The notes beneath the pieces were generated by a model, which was given only the letters and a program-made list of their open reading frames with translations, made no database searches and had not been told where the DNA came from. From an uncultured Pontibacter sp. (GTDB taxonomy: Bacteria > Bacteroidota > Bacteroidia > Cytophagales > Hymenobacteraceae): a stretch of 64,000 nt of DNA. The position numbers and the translations under genes were made by a program. Positions 1-8,418 of the stretch are shown one piece after another. Location of the stretch: positions 204,517 through 268,516 of the forward strand of contig NZ_CANLMZ010000005.1 of assembly GCF_947492645.1 (NCBI RefSeq). The letters are read 5' to 3'. How positions within the stretch are numbered: position 1 is the first letter of the stretch; every line of letters begins with the position of its first letter.

Positions 1-496
1 CATCTGAGAAGGTAATGCCAGGCTCCAGAGGTGTTCGTATTAGCTGCCGCCTCATGTCCTTTATACCATCAAACGCATCTATCAAATTGCCGTAATCGTT
101 TTTGTTCAGGCTTATACCCAGCGCATTGATGGTAAAGTCGCGGCGTTTAAGGTCGTCATCCAGCGTACCCTGTTCTACTTCTGGTTTGCGCGAGTGCTCC
201 CGGTAAGATTCTTTTCGGGCTCCTACAAATTCTACTTCCCATTCATTGTCGCGGAGCATGGCCGTGCCAAAATTTTTAAAGATGGATACTTTAGGTTTGT
301 GCGGAAGCTTCTGGGCTACAGCCGATGCCAGGCTAATGCCATCGCCTACACATACTACATCAATATCTTTAGAAGGCCTTTTAAGCACCAGGTCGCGCAC
401 GAAACCTCCAATCACATAGGCATCTACACCTAGTTCCGCAGCAGCCTCGGCCACTACTTCAAATATGGAATGTTCCGGTAATTTTATTTTCTCCAT
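1..496 (-). CDS. cca: CCA tRNA nucleotidyltransferase / poly(A) polymerase family, N-terminal part
   Basis: Partial gene: it starts inside the window and runs off the left edge after about 165 codons. The visible N-terminal domain is a class II nucleotidyltransferase head. It has the glycine-rich motif VIGGFVRDLVL near residue 30, then a D-x-D metal pair in SKDIDVVCVG, and later LKRRDFTINALG, the RRDFTINA signature of tRNA CCA-adding enzymes and bacterial poly(A) polymerases. The family adds or repairs the 3' CCA of tRNAs in the cytoplasm. The Bacteroidota members usually also carry a C-terminal HD domain, which would lie outside this window. The ATG used is the first of the frame and sits just downstream of a hairpin. 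Confidence 0.9.
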   Translation of the reverse strand, partial: MEKIKLPEHSIFEVVAEAAAELGVDAYVIGGFVRDLVLKRPSKDIDVVCVGDGISLASAVAQKLPHKPKVSIFKNFGTAMLRDNEWEVEFVGARKESYREHSRKPEVEQGTLDDDLKRRDFTINALGISLNKNDYGNLIDAFDGIKDMRRQLIRTPLEPGITFSD

Positions 497-510
497 CAGT
501 AAAAATCAAA

Positions 511-542
511 CACCTCAGGCTACGTTTTCGTGGCCTGAGGTG
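511..542 (-). terminator. hairpin between tsaC and cca, possible terminator or leader structure
   Basis: The arms CACCTCAGGC and GCCTGAGGTG are perfectly complementary, with an inner ACG/CGT pair and a TTTT loop. Read on the minus strand it is followed by TTTGATTTTT, so it could end the tsaC transcript. It lies only 14 bases before the cca start codon, so it could instead be a leader structure of cca. Function is inferred from structure only. Confidence 0.45.
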
Positions 543-736
543 CAAAAATAAGGTTTAATTTCTAGACGAAGGACTTTTCCTCTTGAATGTACCTGACAAA
601 AGACAATGGACATAGGAAAAATATCTAATATTATCTCCCGGCGTTTTACAATTGAGGTTGCTTTACATGCTCTTGCCCAAAGTGTCTTTTTTATCTTTTA
701 TAAAACTATCCTTGTCATGATGCCTTTAGCCAAAAT

Positions 737-1309
737 TTAATCCCGAAGTATACTTTGCTTTCCATCCGGTTCTATTTTTATAATGCGCGATGGCTTCGCA
801 TCCACCGCTTCGTCTTGTCGCCAGCGCACTACGTGGTCTACCCGCTCTTTTATACTTTCAGATACATCTTTAAAGGCCGCAGCGGTACCTTGCCCGCTTA
901 TATTGGCAGAGGTAGAAACAATTGGCCTGCCCACCTGACGGATCAGACGATGACTGAACTCATCTTTCGTAATGCGTACTGCTATACTTCCATCCTCTGC
1001 AATTACTTCTTGTGGCAGGTTTTGGGCGCCCGATAACACAAACGTGGTTGGCCGCTCCTGCTCCTGTAGCAGTTGCTCCAGTTCTGCCGGCACCTCCTTC
1101 ACGTAATGTTTCAGCATGTCCAGGTCAGCCATCAGCAAAATCATCGACTTGGACTCTTCGCGTTCTTTTATCTTGAAGATTTTCTTTACTGCCCGTGCGT
1201 TCTCTGCATCACAACCGATCCCCCAAACTGTATCGGTTGGGTAAAGTATAACATTGCCCAATATTATCTCCTCCTCGGCTGCCTGTATCTCTTTAACTAA
1301 CTGACTCAT
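737..1309 (-). CDS. tsaC: L-threonylcarbamoyladenylate synthase (Sua5/YciO/YrdC family)
   Basis: A 190-residue single YrdC-like domain. The nucleotide/threonine-binding motif YPTDTVWGIG is at residues 23-32, a basic K/R cluster (KIKERE.SK) at about 46-54, and STSAN at 132-136, all typical of the family. The enzyme makes threonylcarbamoyl-AMP from threonine, bicarbonate and ATP, the first step of the t6A37 modification of ANN-decoding tRNAs. The length fits the short TsaC/YwlC type without the extra Sua5 domain. It is followed on the same strand by cca, another tRNA-maturation gene, after a 240-base gap with a hairpin. Confidence 0.93.
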   Translation of the reverse strand: MSQLVKEIQAAEEEIILGNVILYPTDTVWGIGCDAENARAVKKIFKIKEREESKSMILLMADLDMLKHYVKEVPAELEQLLQEQERPTTFVLSGAQNLPQEVIAEDGSIAVRITKDEFSHRLIRQVGRPIVSTSANISGQGTAAAFKDVSESIKERVDHVVRWRQDEAVDAKPSRIIKIEPDGKQSILRD

Positions 1310-1371
1310 AGCTTTAATATTTGGTTATCGGCTGCTAACTACTCGCTGTTGATGTAAAAATCTCCGGATAA

Positions 1372-1773
1372 TTATCTTATTTCCTGCGTGAGCTCTATCA
1401 GCACGCCGTTAGCGCTCTTAGGGTGTACGAAGCAAACAAGTTTATTGTCGGCTCCTTTCTTCGGTTGTTCATTCAGAAGCGTAAAGCCTTCTTTCTTAAG
1501 CCGCTCCATTTCAGCATATATATCTTCTACCTCAAAGGCAATGTGGTGTATGCCCTCACCGCGTTTCTCTATAAATTTAGATATGGCGCTATCCGGAGTT
1601 GTTCCTTCAAGCAGTTCTATTTTTGTGCCGCCTACCTTAAAGAAAGAAGTATTCACGTTTTCTGATTCCACAAACTCGGTCTTGTATGGCTCTACCCCTA
1701 AAAGTTTAAAGTATAAACCGTTTGCTTCACTAAAATTCTTAACTGCGATCCCTATATGTTCTACGTTTTTCAT
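1372..1773 (-). CDS. mce: methylmalonyl-CoA epimerase
   Basis: A 133-residue protein of the vicinal-oxygen-chelate fold. It opens with VEHIGIAV (H6), has GIHHIAFEV (H76/H77) in the second half, and ends in GVLIELTQ with a metal-ligand glutamate at E127. This spacing matches methylmalonyl-CoA epimerases, which interconvert the 2R and 2S forms of methylmalonyl-CoA in propionate metabolism using a divalent metal. The length is normal. It lies upstream of tsaC on the same strand with a 62-base gap and is divergent from iscS. A glyoxalase-family alternative is possible but the motif set favours the epimerase. Confidence 0.88.
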   Translation of the reverse strand: MKNVEHIGIAVKNFSEANGLYFKLLGVEPYKTEFVESENVNTSFFKVGGTKIELLEGTTPDSAISKFIEKRGEGIHHIAFEVEDIYAEMERLKKEGFTLLNEQPKKGADNKLVCFVHPKSANGVLIELTQEIR

Positions 1774-1810
1774 TTTGAGTTTGTAATTAGTCTAAGTAAG
1801 GTTTTTTTGT

Positions 1811-1818
1811 TAATTTTG
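1811..1818 (+). promoter_or_regulatory. Bacteroidota -7 box (TAATTTTG) upstream of iscS
   Basis: TAATTTTG fits the TAnnTTTG -7 consensus of Bacteroidota housekeeping promoters. No clear TTTG -33 box is found at the usual 18-21 base spacing. If used, transcription would begin about 65 bases before the iscS ATG. Confidence 0.45.
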
Positions 1819-1890
1819 CATCTGATTCAAAACTAATAATTTCTTTAAACTGTTTAGGTAACAGGATAAAAGTAGAGAAAAACGATTTAT

Positions 1891-3105
1891 ATGCTAACAT
1901 TACCGATATACCTGGATAACAACGCCACTACGCCGCTAGACCCCCGTGTATTGGAAGCAATGATGCCTTACATGACAAACATGTTTGGTAACGCAGCTTC
2001 CCGTAACCACCCATTTGGTTGGCAGGCCGAAGAGGCTGTTGATTATGCTCGCGAGCAGATCGCAGCACTTATCAATTGTTCTCCAAAAGAAATCATCTTT
2101 ACGTCGGGCGCTACAGAATCAGACAACCTTGCCATAAAAGGTGTTTTTGAGATGTATGCCTCTAAAGGTAACCACATTATTACTGTTACTACTGAGCACA
2201 AAGCTGTACTTGATACGTGTAAGCACATCGAGAAGCTGGGCGGCAAAGTAACATACTTGCCAGTTAATGCAGAAGGCCTTATCGACCTGAAGCAACTAGA
2301 GGAAGCAATTACTGATAAGACAATCCTTATCTCCGTTATGTTTGGCAACAACGAGGTTGGTGTTATTCAGCCAATCCGTGAGATTTCTGCCATTGCTAAA
2401 AAGAACGGAATTTTGTTCTTTACTGATGCCACACAGGCAGTAGGCAAAATACCTGTGGATGTAGAGGCGGATGGCATTGACCTGATGGCTTTCTCTGCTC
2501 ACAAGATGTATGGCCCTAAAGGTGTTGGTGCCCTTTACGTGCGTCGTAAAAACCCACGTGTTAAAGTAACAGCCCAGATGGACGGTGGTGGTCACGAGCG
2601 CGGTATGCGTTCTGGTACCCTTAACGTACCTGGCATTGTGGGTTTAGGCAAGGCTGCCGAAATCGCAAAGCAGGACATGGAATCTGATACCAAGCGTATT
2701 ATTGCCATGCGCGATCGCCTGGAGAAAGAACTTCTTACACTAGAAGAGTCTTATGTGAACGGTTCTACAGAGCATCGCCTGCCGCATGTTTCAAACATCT
2801 CGTTTAAGTATGTAGAAGGCGAAGGCTTAATGATGGGTGTGAAAGACCTTGCAGTATCTTCTGGTTCTGCTTGTACTTCTGCCTCTTTGGAGCCGTCTTA
2901 TGTGCTTAAAGCTCTAGGCTTAAGCGACGATCTGGCACACTCTTCCCTGCGTTTTGGCTTGAGCCGCTTTACAACAGACGAAGAAGTTGACTACGCAATC
3001 GATCACGTAAAAGAAGCTGTAACGAAACTTCGTGAACTGTCTCCGCTATGGGAAATGTTTAAAGAAGGTATCGATCTGGACACAATTGAGTGGGCAGAAC
3101 ACTAA
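1891..3105 (+). CDS. iscS: cysteine desulfurase IscS
   Basis: A 404-residue class V PLP aminotransferase. Visible landmarks are the N-terminal [10 protein letters not shown]103 in TEHKAV, the Schiff-base lysine K205 in SAHKMYG, and the mobile-loop catalytic cysteine C328 in SSGSACTS, the loop form of IscS/NifS rather than SufS. It takes sulfur from cysteine as a persulfide and passes it to IscU. It is the first gene of an iscS-iscU-unknown-iscA cluster, with an inverted repeat in the iscS-iscU spacer. The start codon opens the conserved N-terminus, so there is no reason to move it. Confidence 0.96.
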   Translation: MLTLPIYLDNNATTPLDPRVLEAMMPYMTNMFGNAASRNHPFGWQAEEAVDYAREQIAALINCSPKEIIFTSGATESDNLAIKGVFEMYASKGNHIITVTTEHKAVLDTCKHIEKLGGKVTYLPVNAEGLIDLKQLEEAITDKTILISVMFGNNEVGVIQPIREISAIAKKNGILFFTDATQAVGKIPVDVEADGIDLMAFSAHKMYGPKGVGALYVRRKNPRVKVTAQMDGGGHERGMRSGTLNVPGIVGLGKAAEIAKQDMESDTKRIIAMRDRLEKELLTLEESYVNGSTEHRLPHVSNISFKYVEGEGLMMGVKDLAVSSGSACTSASLEPSYVLKALGLSDDLAHSSLRFGLSRFTTDEEVDYAIDHVKEAVTKLRELSPLWEMFKEGIDLDTIEWAEH

Positions 3106-3107
3106 GA

Positions 3108-3190
3108 TAATTATGAATCAGTAATTATAGATCATGAATGGCTTTACCAGCAGGTTTATACTTTATAATTACTGATTCAATCCATAATTA
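3108..3190. repeat. long AT-rich inverted repeat in the iscS-iscU spacer
   Basis: A perfect 16-base inverted repeat (left arm 3114-3129, right arm 3164-3179, TGAATCAGTAATTATA and its complement) extends outward as TAATTA on both sides with a small bulge. The loop of about 34 bases contains one copy of the TATACTT motif. It could be an mRNA hairpin separating iscS from iscU expression, or an intergenic repeat element. Confidence 0.8.
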
Positions 3191-3221
3191 GAAGTTAACA
3201 ATACGTAATTAATAAAAAGCT

Positions 3222-3635
3222 ATGGCTTATTCAGATAAAGTAATTGATCATTATAGCAACCCACGTAACGTAGGTACGCTTGATAAATCAAAAAATAACG
3301 TTGGTACCGGCCTTGTTGGTGCCCCTGAGTGCGGCGACGTAATGCGCCTTCAGATTGAGGTAGACGAGAACCAGGTGATTACTGACGCTAAGTTTAAAAC
3401 ATTTGGTTGTGGTTCTGCTATTGCTTCTTCTTCTCTGGCTACAGAGTGGCTGAAAGGCAAAACCGTAGACGAGGCTTTGGCTATCGATAACATGGATATT
3501 GTGGAAGAACTGGCATTGCCTCCGGTAAAAATCCATTGCTCTGTACTTGCCGAGGATGCAATCAAAACTGCCATCAACGACTATAGAATAAAGAATGGTT
3601 TACCAGCTTTAGAGCTGCCTAAGTCTCACCACTAA
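3222..3635 (+). CDS. iscU: Fe-S cluster assembly scaffold IscU
   Basis: A 137-residue scaffold protein. The three cluster-binding cysteines are C37 (GAPECGDVM, with the conserved Asp two residues later), C63 (FGCGSAIASS) and C106 (KIHCSVLAEDA). LPPVK at 99-103 is the motif recognised by the HscA-type chaperone. It receives sulfur from IscS and iron to build [2Fe-2S] clusters. It sits second in the cluster, 116 bases after iscS, and is followed closely by an uncharacterised gene (13-base gap). Confidence 0.97.
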   Translation: MAYSDKVIDHYSNPRNVGTLDKSKNNVGTGLVGAPECGDVMRLQIEVDENQVITDAKFKTFGCGSAIASSSLATEWLKGKTVDEALAIDNMDIVEELALPPVKIHCSVLAEDAIKTAINDYRIKNGLPALELPKSHH

Positions 3636-3648
3636 GAAACAGGACTCA

Positions 3649-4056
3649 ATGGAGTCAAACACGGAAGTGCATGTAGAAAGTGCACGCATTCAGAAGCAGA
3701 TTGAGAACCACTTAGGAATAGGCGGTAACAGTCTGCTTTTTGAATTCAGGCAGATTGACAACAAGCTACGCCTCGACCTGATTACGGTAAATCCTCGCCA
3801 TCAGCAGTCGTTCCTGTTCCATTCAGAAACTGGTTACGACAAAGTGGATGTGCTGCGTAAAATGCTGGACTACGTTCAGAACTACCGTGACAAAGAGAGC
3901 TCATATACGGTGCAATGGATGGCCCGCGACGATAAAGAGTTGCAGACTTCATACTTTAGGGCACGTAATATGTATGAGGCACTTGATAAGTTATACTATG
4001 GCCGCGATATGAACACGATTACTGTTTTTAGTGTTGTTTTAAATCCGGTATCTTAA
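3649..4056 (+). CDS. uncharacterised protein in the isc cluster
   Basis: A 135-residue soluble protein with no signal peptide or membrane segment. I do not recognise its family. It contains no cysteine, so it is unlikely to bind an Fe-S cluster itself. It looks like a mixed alpha/beta domain with many aromatic and charged residues (LLFEFRQIDNKLRLDL, YTVQWMARDDKEL). It is packed between iscU (13 bases before) and iscA (12 bases after) on the same strand, so it is almost certainly co-transcribed with them. That placement suggests an accessory role in Fe-S assembly, which is inference from context only. Confidence 0.8.
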   Translation: MESNTEVHVESARIQKQIENHLGIGGNSLLFEFRQIDNKLRLDLITVNPRHQQSFLFHSETGYDKVDVLRKMLDYVQNYRDKESSYTVQWMARDDKELQTSYFRARNMYEALDKLYYGRDMNTITVFSVVLNPVS

Positions 4057-4068
4057 AAGTAAAATATT

Positions 4069-4395
4069 ATGATCACAGTTTCAGATAAAGCAAAAGAGAA
4101 AGTTATTAGGCTTAAGCAGGATGCACAGCTGGATGATACGTTCCGTTTGCGCGCTTCTGTTGCAGGTGGCGGCTGCTCTGGCCTTTCGTACAAACTTGAC
4201 TTTGATGATGAGGTTAAACCCATGGATCAGGAGTTTGAGGACAAAGGCGTAAAAGTGGTGGTAGACATGAAGAGCTTTTTATACTTAGCCGGTACCGAAC
4301 TTGATTTCTCGGACGGCCTAAATGGCAAAGGCTTCTACTTTAACAACCCAAACGCTTCCCGTACCTGCGGTTGCGGCGACAGTTTCTCGGTATAA
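4069..4395 (+). CDS. iscA: A-type Fe-S carrier (IscA/SufA/ErpA family)
   Basis: A 108-residue HesB/IscA protein with the three conserved cysteines: C36 in GGGCSGLSY and C100/C102 in the C-terminal TCGCGDSF. Family members accept clusters from IscU and pass them to target enzymes. It closes the isc cluster and is followed about 20 bases later by a strong bidirectional terminator. The sequence alone does not decide between IscA, SufA and ErpA, so the symbol is assigned from context. Confidence 0.93.
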   Translation: MITVSDKAKEKVIRLKQDAQLDDTFRLRASVAGGGCSGLSYKLDFDDEVKPMDQEFEDKGVKVVVDMKSFLYLAGTELDFSDGLNGKGFYFNNPNASRTCGCGDSFSV

Positions 4396-4413
4396 ATCAT
4401 ACCTCATAAGTAT

Positions 4414-4459
4414 AAAACAAGAAAGGGCTGCTAATATCTTAGCAGCCCTTTCTTGTTTT
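4414..4459. terminator. bidirectional intrinsic terminator between convergent iscA and the T9SS gene
   Basis: A 17-base perfect stem (4418-4434 with 4439-4455) with a TATC loop is flanked by AAAA on the left and TTTT on the right. It can therefore terminate transcription in both directions between the convergent genes. Confidence 0.9.
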
Positions 4460-4473
4460 ATATTTGCTATAGC

Positions 4474-5799
4474 TTATACTTTCTTAAAGCGCTTACTCAC
4501 ACGGTTGCCTTTTTCATCCTGAAGCACCAGTACATACGTGCCGCTACCTAAGTGGCCCACATGTATACTTTGCACTTTAGCGGCATCAAGCGGCACTTGC
4601 AGCACCTGCTTGCCCATCACATCAATAACAGTTGCATAGCTATACTTTTGTAAAGCTGATTGCTGAATGTTTAACGCACTTGCCGTAATAGTTGGATATA
4701 CCTGTACTTCTTCTTTCGCGAATACTTTGGAAACACTTACCAGGCGGGAGTAGGTAAACTTACCATTTGTATCCACTTGTTTTAGCCTGTAGTATGACGT
4801 GCCGTTGAGCGGATGCTCATCCGTTAAAGTATAGCTGTTGGTCCGGCTCGAGGTGCCTGTACCATTAACCAGACCAATGCCCTCAAATAAATGTCCGTCA
4901 GCGCTTCGCTCAACCACAAAATGATTATTATCCTGTTCAGAGGCCGTTTTCCAATGAAGCTCTACTCTATTTTTGTTTGGAGTGGCTGTAAAACTCATAA
5001 GCTCAACGGGCATTATAATTGGTCCTGAGTTGGCATCGGTTCTCCAATTCAGCGAGAAATCGTCTATAGCCAAACCATGATCGGCTTCTGGTTCATCCGC
5101 ATCTTTCCAGCGCAGCATGATATAAGACCCAGCGGGTATTGTAACCGGCAAAGTATGGAAAAGCATTTTGCGATTGGCAGCGGCATTTCCATCTAAGGCC
5201 ATGCCAGCTGTAAAATATATGGGAGAGAAAAAGGTTAATTCCGGCACCTGGGTCCACCCTTTGTCGCCGGAGGGCCAGAGGTTAAAGGCGTTTTTATCAC
5301 TACTAATGGCATACCAAAACGTAATGTGGTGTATGCCTGTTGTTCTATTGCCGGTTCGCCATTGCTCCCCTACGTAACTTAGGTCAAGAGCAGAGATAGT
5401 GCTACCCGTGTTGTTTTGAAGCAACAAGCCGTAAGCAAACTCTCCTGCATTACTTGAGCCCAGCGCACCAAGTGCTCTATCTGTAGCATTTGAAGAGCCA
5501 TAGTTAAAAAGGTTACCTGTATTACTTGTGCCTGGGTTTACAACCAATGTATTCAAATCGGTGCGTATACCATCCTTGATTAGCTCTGTTTTGGTGCGGT
5601 GCAATCTCCAACCGGCAAAGTACTCGGTGCCGCTTGCCCAAACACCATCTTCCTTAACAGGAAAACCATCAAAATTCTGGCTGTAATGGGTGTTATACTT
5701 TCCCATACTAACCTGTGCGGCAGCGGCAGAACTAAAGAGAAAACCAACAGCTAAAACACACCCGAAAATCTTTTGAAACAGCGTAAATTTGTACTTCAT
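4474..5799 (-). CDS. secreted protein with C-terminal type IX secretion (type A) sorting domain
   Basis: A protein of about 441 residues. The start chosen is the ATG opening MKYKFTLFQKIFG, because a classic signal peptide ending SSAAAAQ follows; a longer reading adds 31 residues before it. The N-terminal two-thirds is a beta-rich ectodomain of unknown specificity. A fibronectin-III-like segment follows (PVELMSFTATPNKN, LHWKTASEQDNNHFVVERS, SYYRLKQVDTNGKFTYS). The final 80 residues (EEVQVYPTITASAL to SKRFKKV) are the T9SS type A sorting domain, which directs export through the Por machinery to the cell surface or medium. It is convergent with iscA. Confidence 0.88.
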   Translation of the reverse strand: MKYKFTLFQKIFGCVLAVGFLFSSAAAAQVSMGKYNTHYSQNFDGFPVKEDGVWASGTEYFAGWRLHRTKTELIKDGIRTDLNTLVVNPGTSNTGNLFNYGSSNATDRALGALGSSNAGEFAYGLLLQNNTGSTISALDLSYVGEQWRTGNRTTGIHHITFWYAISSDKNAFNLWPSGDKGWTQVPELTFFSPIYFTAGMALDGNAAANRKMLFHTLPVTIPAGSYIMLRWKDADEPEADHGLAIDDFSLNWRTDANSGPIIMPVELMSFTATPNKNRVELHWKTASEQDNNHFVVERSADGHLFEGIGLVNGTGTSSRTNSYTLTDEHPLNGTSYYRLKQVDTNGKFTYSRLVSVSKVFAKEEVQVYPTITASALNIQQSALQKYSYATVIDVMGKQVLQVPLDAAKVQSIHVGHLGSGTYVLVLQDEKGNRVSKRFKKV

Positions 5800-5939
5800 A
5801 CCTTGGAAAGAAAGACTGACTCTGATTAAAATTTGGCAATCAATTATTTGTAGAATTATTGCTCCAACTTCAAGTTTCCTTCTAAAGTTCAACTTATTAA
5901 GTATAATTAGTAAAAAAGTACAATGTTATAACAGTAATA

Positions 5940-5980
5940 AAAAAGGGGCTGGCTTCTGTATCGAAACCTGCCCCTTTTTT
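5940..5980. terminator. intrinsic terminator downstream of the ABC-F gene
   Basis: AAAAAGGGGC (5940-5949) pairs with GCCCCTTTTT (5970-5979), with A/T tracts on both flanks. It lies about 60 bases past the ABC-F stop codon on the minus strand and could act in both directions. Confidence 0.8.
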
Positions 5981-6039
5981 ATTTTAAAGTATAGCTTATA
6001 CTTCTTGATTCTGCTTAAAACAGCAGGGAATATAAGGCC

Positions 6040-7914
6040 TTACATCAATTCTGCTAATTCAAGCCATCTGAACTCCTTTTCTTCCAGTTGCTCATCAATA
6101 CTTTTAAGCTCTGTAGAGAGGGATTTGATAGTTTCATGGTCTGTGGCAGTACCGCTGTTCATTACTTCGATGATTTCGTTCTTACGGGTTTCCAGTTGCG
6201 CAATCTCCTGTTCCAGTCGCTCGTACTCCTTCTTTTCCTGGTAAGAGGCTTTTCGTTTTTCGTTGGGCTGCTCTACCTTTTTTTCAGCAACCGGAGCCGC
6301 GATGGGCTTGGTTTCCTGCTCCTGCTTTTCCTGTTCTTTTAACCACTCACGGTAATCGGTGTAGTTGCCCGGGAAGTTGCGGATTTTGCCATCACCCTCA
6401 AATACAAATAGGTGCTCTACCAGCCTATCCATAAAATAACGGTCGTGGCTTACAATCAGCAGGCAGCCGCCAAAGTTCAGCAGGAAGTCCTCCAGTATAT
6501 TTAGGGTAATAATGTCAAGGTCGTTCGTGGGCTCATCCAGAATCAGGAAGTTCGGGTTTTTAATGAGCACGCGCAGTAGCTGCAGACGGCGCTTCTCCCC
6601 TCCGCTTAGCTTACTTACAAATGTGTACTGCTGCGGCGGCGCAAACTGGAAATGCTGCAAAAACTGGCTCGCCGTAATCACCTCTCCGTTTGCCATCTCC
6701 ACCACCTCTGCAATCTCTTTTACAATATCGATTACGCGTTGGTCAGCTTTAAAAACCAGTTCGTCCTGGGTGTAATAGCCAAAAACAGTTGTTTGGCCGG
6801 CATCAATCATACCTGCATCTGGCGTAAGATTGCCCACCAGCATGTTCAGGAACGTGGATTTACCTGCGCCATTTGGCCCGATTATACCTATGCGGTCTTT
6901 CTTCTTAAATACATAGCTAAAATCGTCTACTATCTTTTTATCGCCGAATGATTTAGAGATATGCTCTACTTCAATAATTTTACCGCCCTGCCGTGTAGTT
7001 TTTACTGATAGCTCCAGTTGTGGGGCTGCTGTTTTCTTGGCGGCTTTCTCTTTTAATTCTTCAAAAGCATCTACTCTATACTTGGCTTTGGTGCCGCGTG
7101 CTTTTGGCATTCTCCTGATCCACTCCAGCTCTTTGCGCATCAGGTTGCGGGCCTTCTCGGTTTCGGCGGCGGCGTTTTCTTCACGCTCAGCTTTTTTCTC
7201 TACAAAGTAGCTGTAGTTGCCTTTGTAAGTATAAATCTGTCCGTTATCGAGTTCAGCAATTTCGTTTGCTACTTTATCCAAAAAGTAACGGTCGTGGGTA
7301 ACCATCAGCAAAGTAGAGTTCTGGGTGCTTAGCAATCCCTCCAGCCACTCAATCGTGTCCAGGTCCAGGTGGTTGGTTGGCTCATCAAGTATCAGCATGT
7401 CCGGCTCTTCAATCAGCACACGGGCCATAGCCACACGTTTGCGCTGCCCACCCGAAAGATGCTTTATTTTAGCATCCAGGTTATTAATGCCCAGCTTGGA
7501 TAAAATCTGTTTTACCTTTACTTCAAAATCCCAGGCCTGCAATTCGTCCATGCGCTCCATCAGGTTCTGCATTAGTGCTGCGTCGGTGTCTGGGTTAGCA
7601 ATGGCTGCTTCGTACTGGCTAATCAGCTCCAGCGTCTCGTTCTGCATCGAGAAGATGTTCTGGTGTACCGTCAGGTCTTCCTCAAACTCCGGATTCTGGC
7701 CAAGGTAGCCTATGCTTATTTCTTTGCGCACGCTCACGCTGCCTTCGTCCGGGGGCAGTTTTCCTGACAGTACGTTAAGCAAAGTAGTTTTTCCGGATCC
7801 GTTTACGCCTACCAAAGCCACGCGCTGGCCCTGGCTAATGCCGAAACTAAGGTTTTTGAAAAGCCAGCGTTCGCCAAAGCTTTTCGATATATTATCTGCT
7901 GATAGGTAATTCAT
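6040..7914 (-). CDS. ABC-F family ATPase (Uup-like)
   Basis: A 624-residue protein with two ATP-binding cassettes in tandem and no membrane segment, the ABC-F layout. Cassette 1 has Walker A GVNGSGKTTL, signature LSGGQRKR and Walker B LILDEPTNHLD. Cassette 2 has GPNGAGKSTF, LSGGEKRR and LILDEPTNDLD. Between them is a basic linker with R/K-rich helices, and the C-terminal 90 residues are a charged coiled coil (KKEYERLEQEIAQLETRKNEI), as in Uup. ABC-F proteins act on the ribosome or on DNA rather than in transport. Uup-type is the best guess; resistance factors of the same fold cannot be excluded. A TAAATTTG box ends 4 bases before the ATG. Confidence 0.92.
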   Translation of the reverse strand: MNYLSADNISKSFGERWLFKNLSFGISQGQRVALVGVNGSGKTTLLNVLSGKLPPDEGSVSVRKEISIGYLGQNPEFEEDLTVHQNIFSMQNETLELISQYEAAIANPDTDAALMQNLMERMDELQAWDFEVKVKQILSKLGINNLDAKIKHLSGGQRKRVAMARVLIEEPDMLILDEPTNHLDLDTIEWLEGLLSTQNSTLLMVTHDRYFLDKVANEIAELDNGQIYTYKGNYSYFVEKKAEREENAAAETEKARNLMRKELEWIRRMPKARGTKAKYRVDAFEELKEKAAKKTAAPQLELSVKTTRQGGKIIEVEHISKSFGDKKIVDDFSYVFKKKDRIGIIGPNGAGKSTFLNMLVGNLTPDAGMIDAGQTTVFGYYTQDELVFKADQRVIDIVKEIAEVVEMANGEVITASQFLQHFQFAPPQQYTFVSKLSGGEKRRLQLLRVLIKNPNFLILDEPTNDLDIITLNILEDFLLNFGGCLLIVSHDRYFMDRLVEHLFVFEGDGKIRNFPGNYTDYREWLKEQEKQEQETKPIAAPVAEKKVEQPNEKRKASYQEKKEYERLEQEIAQLETRKNEIIEVMNSGTATDHETIKSLSTELKSIDEQLEEKEFRWLELAELM

Positions 7915-7918
7915 AAAG

Positions 7919-7926
7919 CAAATTTA
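7919..7926 (-). promoter_or_regulatory. possible -7 box directly before the ABC-F start codon
   Basis: On the minus strand TAAATTTG matches TAnnTTTG, with only CTTT between it and the ATG. If functional it would give a leaderless or nearly leaderless mRNA. No TTTG is found at the usual -33 distance. Confidence 0.3.
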
Positions 7927-7961
7927 GGGATTAATATCCAGAGAGGCAGGCAAAAATAAAA

Positions 7962-7985
7962 CAGGCTGACCAAAAGGCCAGCCTG
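7962..7985 (-). terminator. terminator downstream of the SPW-repeat gene
   Basis: CAGGCTG pairs with CAGCCTG around an inner CC-AAAA-GG hairpin. On the minus strand it is followed by TTTTATTTTT, as expected for the end of the SPW-repeat transcript. Confidence 0.8.
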
Positions 7986-8014
7986 CTATTTTACATGTAA
8001 ACTTCTAAATTAAA

Positions 8015-8404
8015 TTATGGCATTGGATCCTGGTGTGCGTGCTGTGTATTGTAAGCTTTGCTAGGCACACGGTGTGTCGTAAGCGAAGCCAGTATGGAGA
8101 ATATACCACCAACTAAGTGCGGCATATATACCATCTCATCAAAATTAAACAGCCAAGGCGATAAGGCCAGAATTACACCAAGTCCGAAATCCAGCATCAA
8201 GTGCGACTGCATCGGAATTTTACGAACAAGGCCAACCTCAAAATCTGTAAAAACAGTTTGGGCCAGTACAATTATACCGGCGGCTACCATTATCCAGGTA
8301 GCAGATGCTACATCTGAAAAGTCAAACAGCCACGGCGATACTATAAATAGTAATCCCACTACATAGTCCAAAATACCATGAAAGCGAGTTGGAATAAATC
8401 TCAT
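8015..8404 (-). CDS. SPW-repeat membrane protein
   Basis: A 129-residue integral membrane protein with two copies of an SPW repeat, SPWLFDF and SPWLFNF, each followed by a hydrophobic helix. About four membrane segments are visible. The family has no established biochemical function and is often found in bacteria with stress- or dehydration-related genes. A canonical Shine-Dalgarno sequence precedes the start, which is rare in this window. It has its own terminator, so it is probably monocistronic. Confidence 0.85.
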   Translation of the reverse strand: MRFIPTRFHGILDYVVGLLFIVSPWLFDFSDVASATWIMVAAGIIVLAQTVFTDFEVGLVRKIPMQSHLMLDFGLGVILALSPWLFNFDEMVYMPHLVGGIFSILASLTTHRVPSKAYNTQHAHQDPMP

Positions 8405-8410
8405 TACAAT

Positions 8411-8418
8411 CCTCCTTT
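8411..8418 (-). promoter_or_regulatory. strong Shine-Dalgarno sequence before the SPW-repeat gene
   Basis: On the minus strand AAAGGAGG lies 6 bases before the ATG. Bacteroidota generally do not use Shine-Dalgarno pairing, and most other starts here lack it, so this one stands out and supports the chosen start. Confidence 0.7.

Noticed and set aside
194..433. Open frame on the plus strand inside cca
   Set aside because: It is antisense to a confidently identified gene and its translation has no protein-like features.
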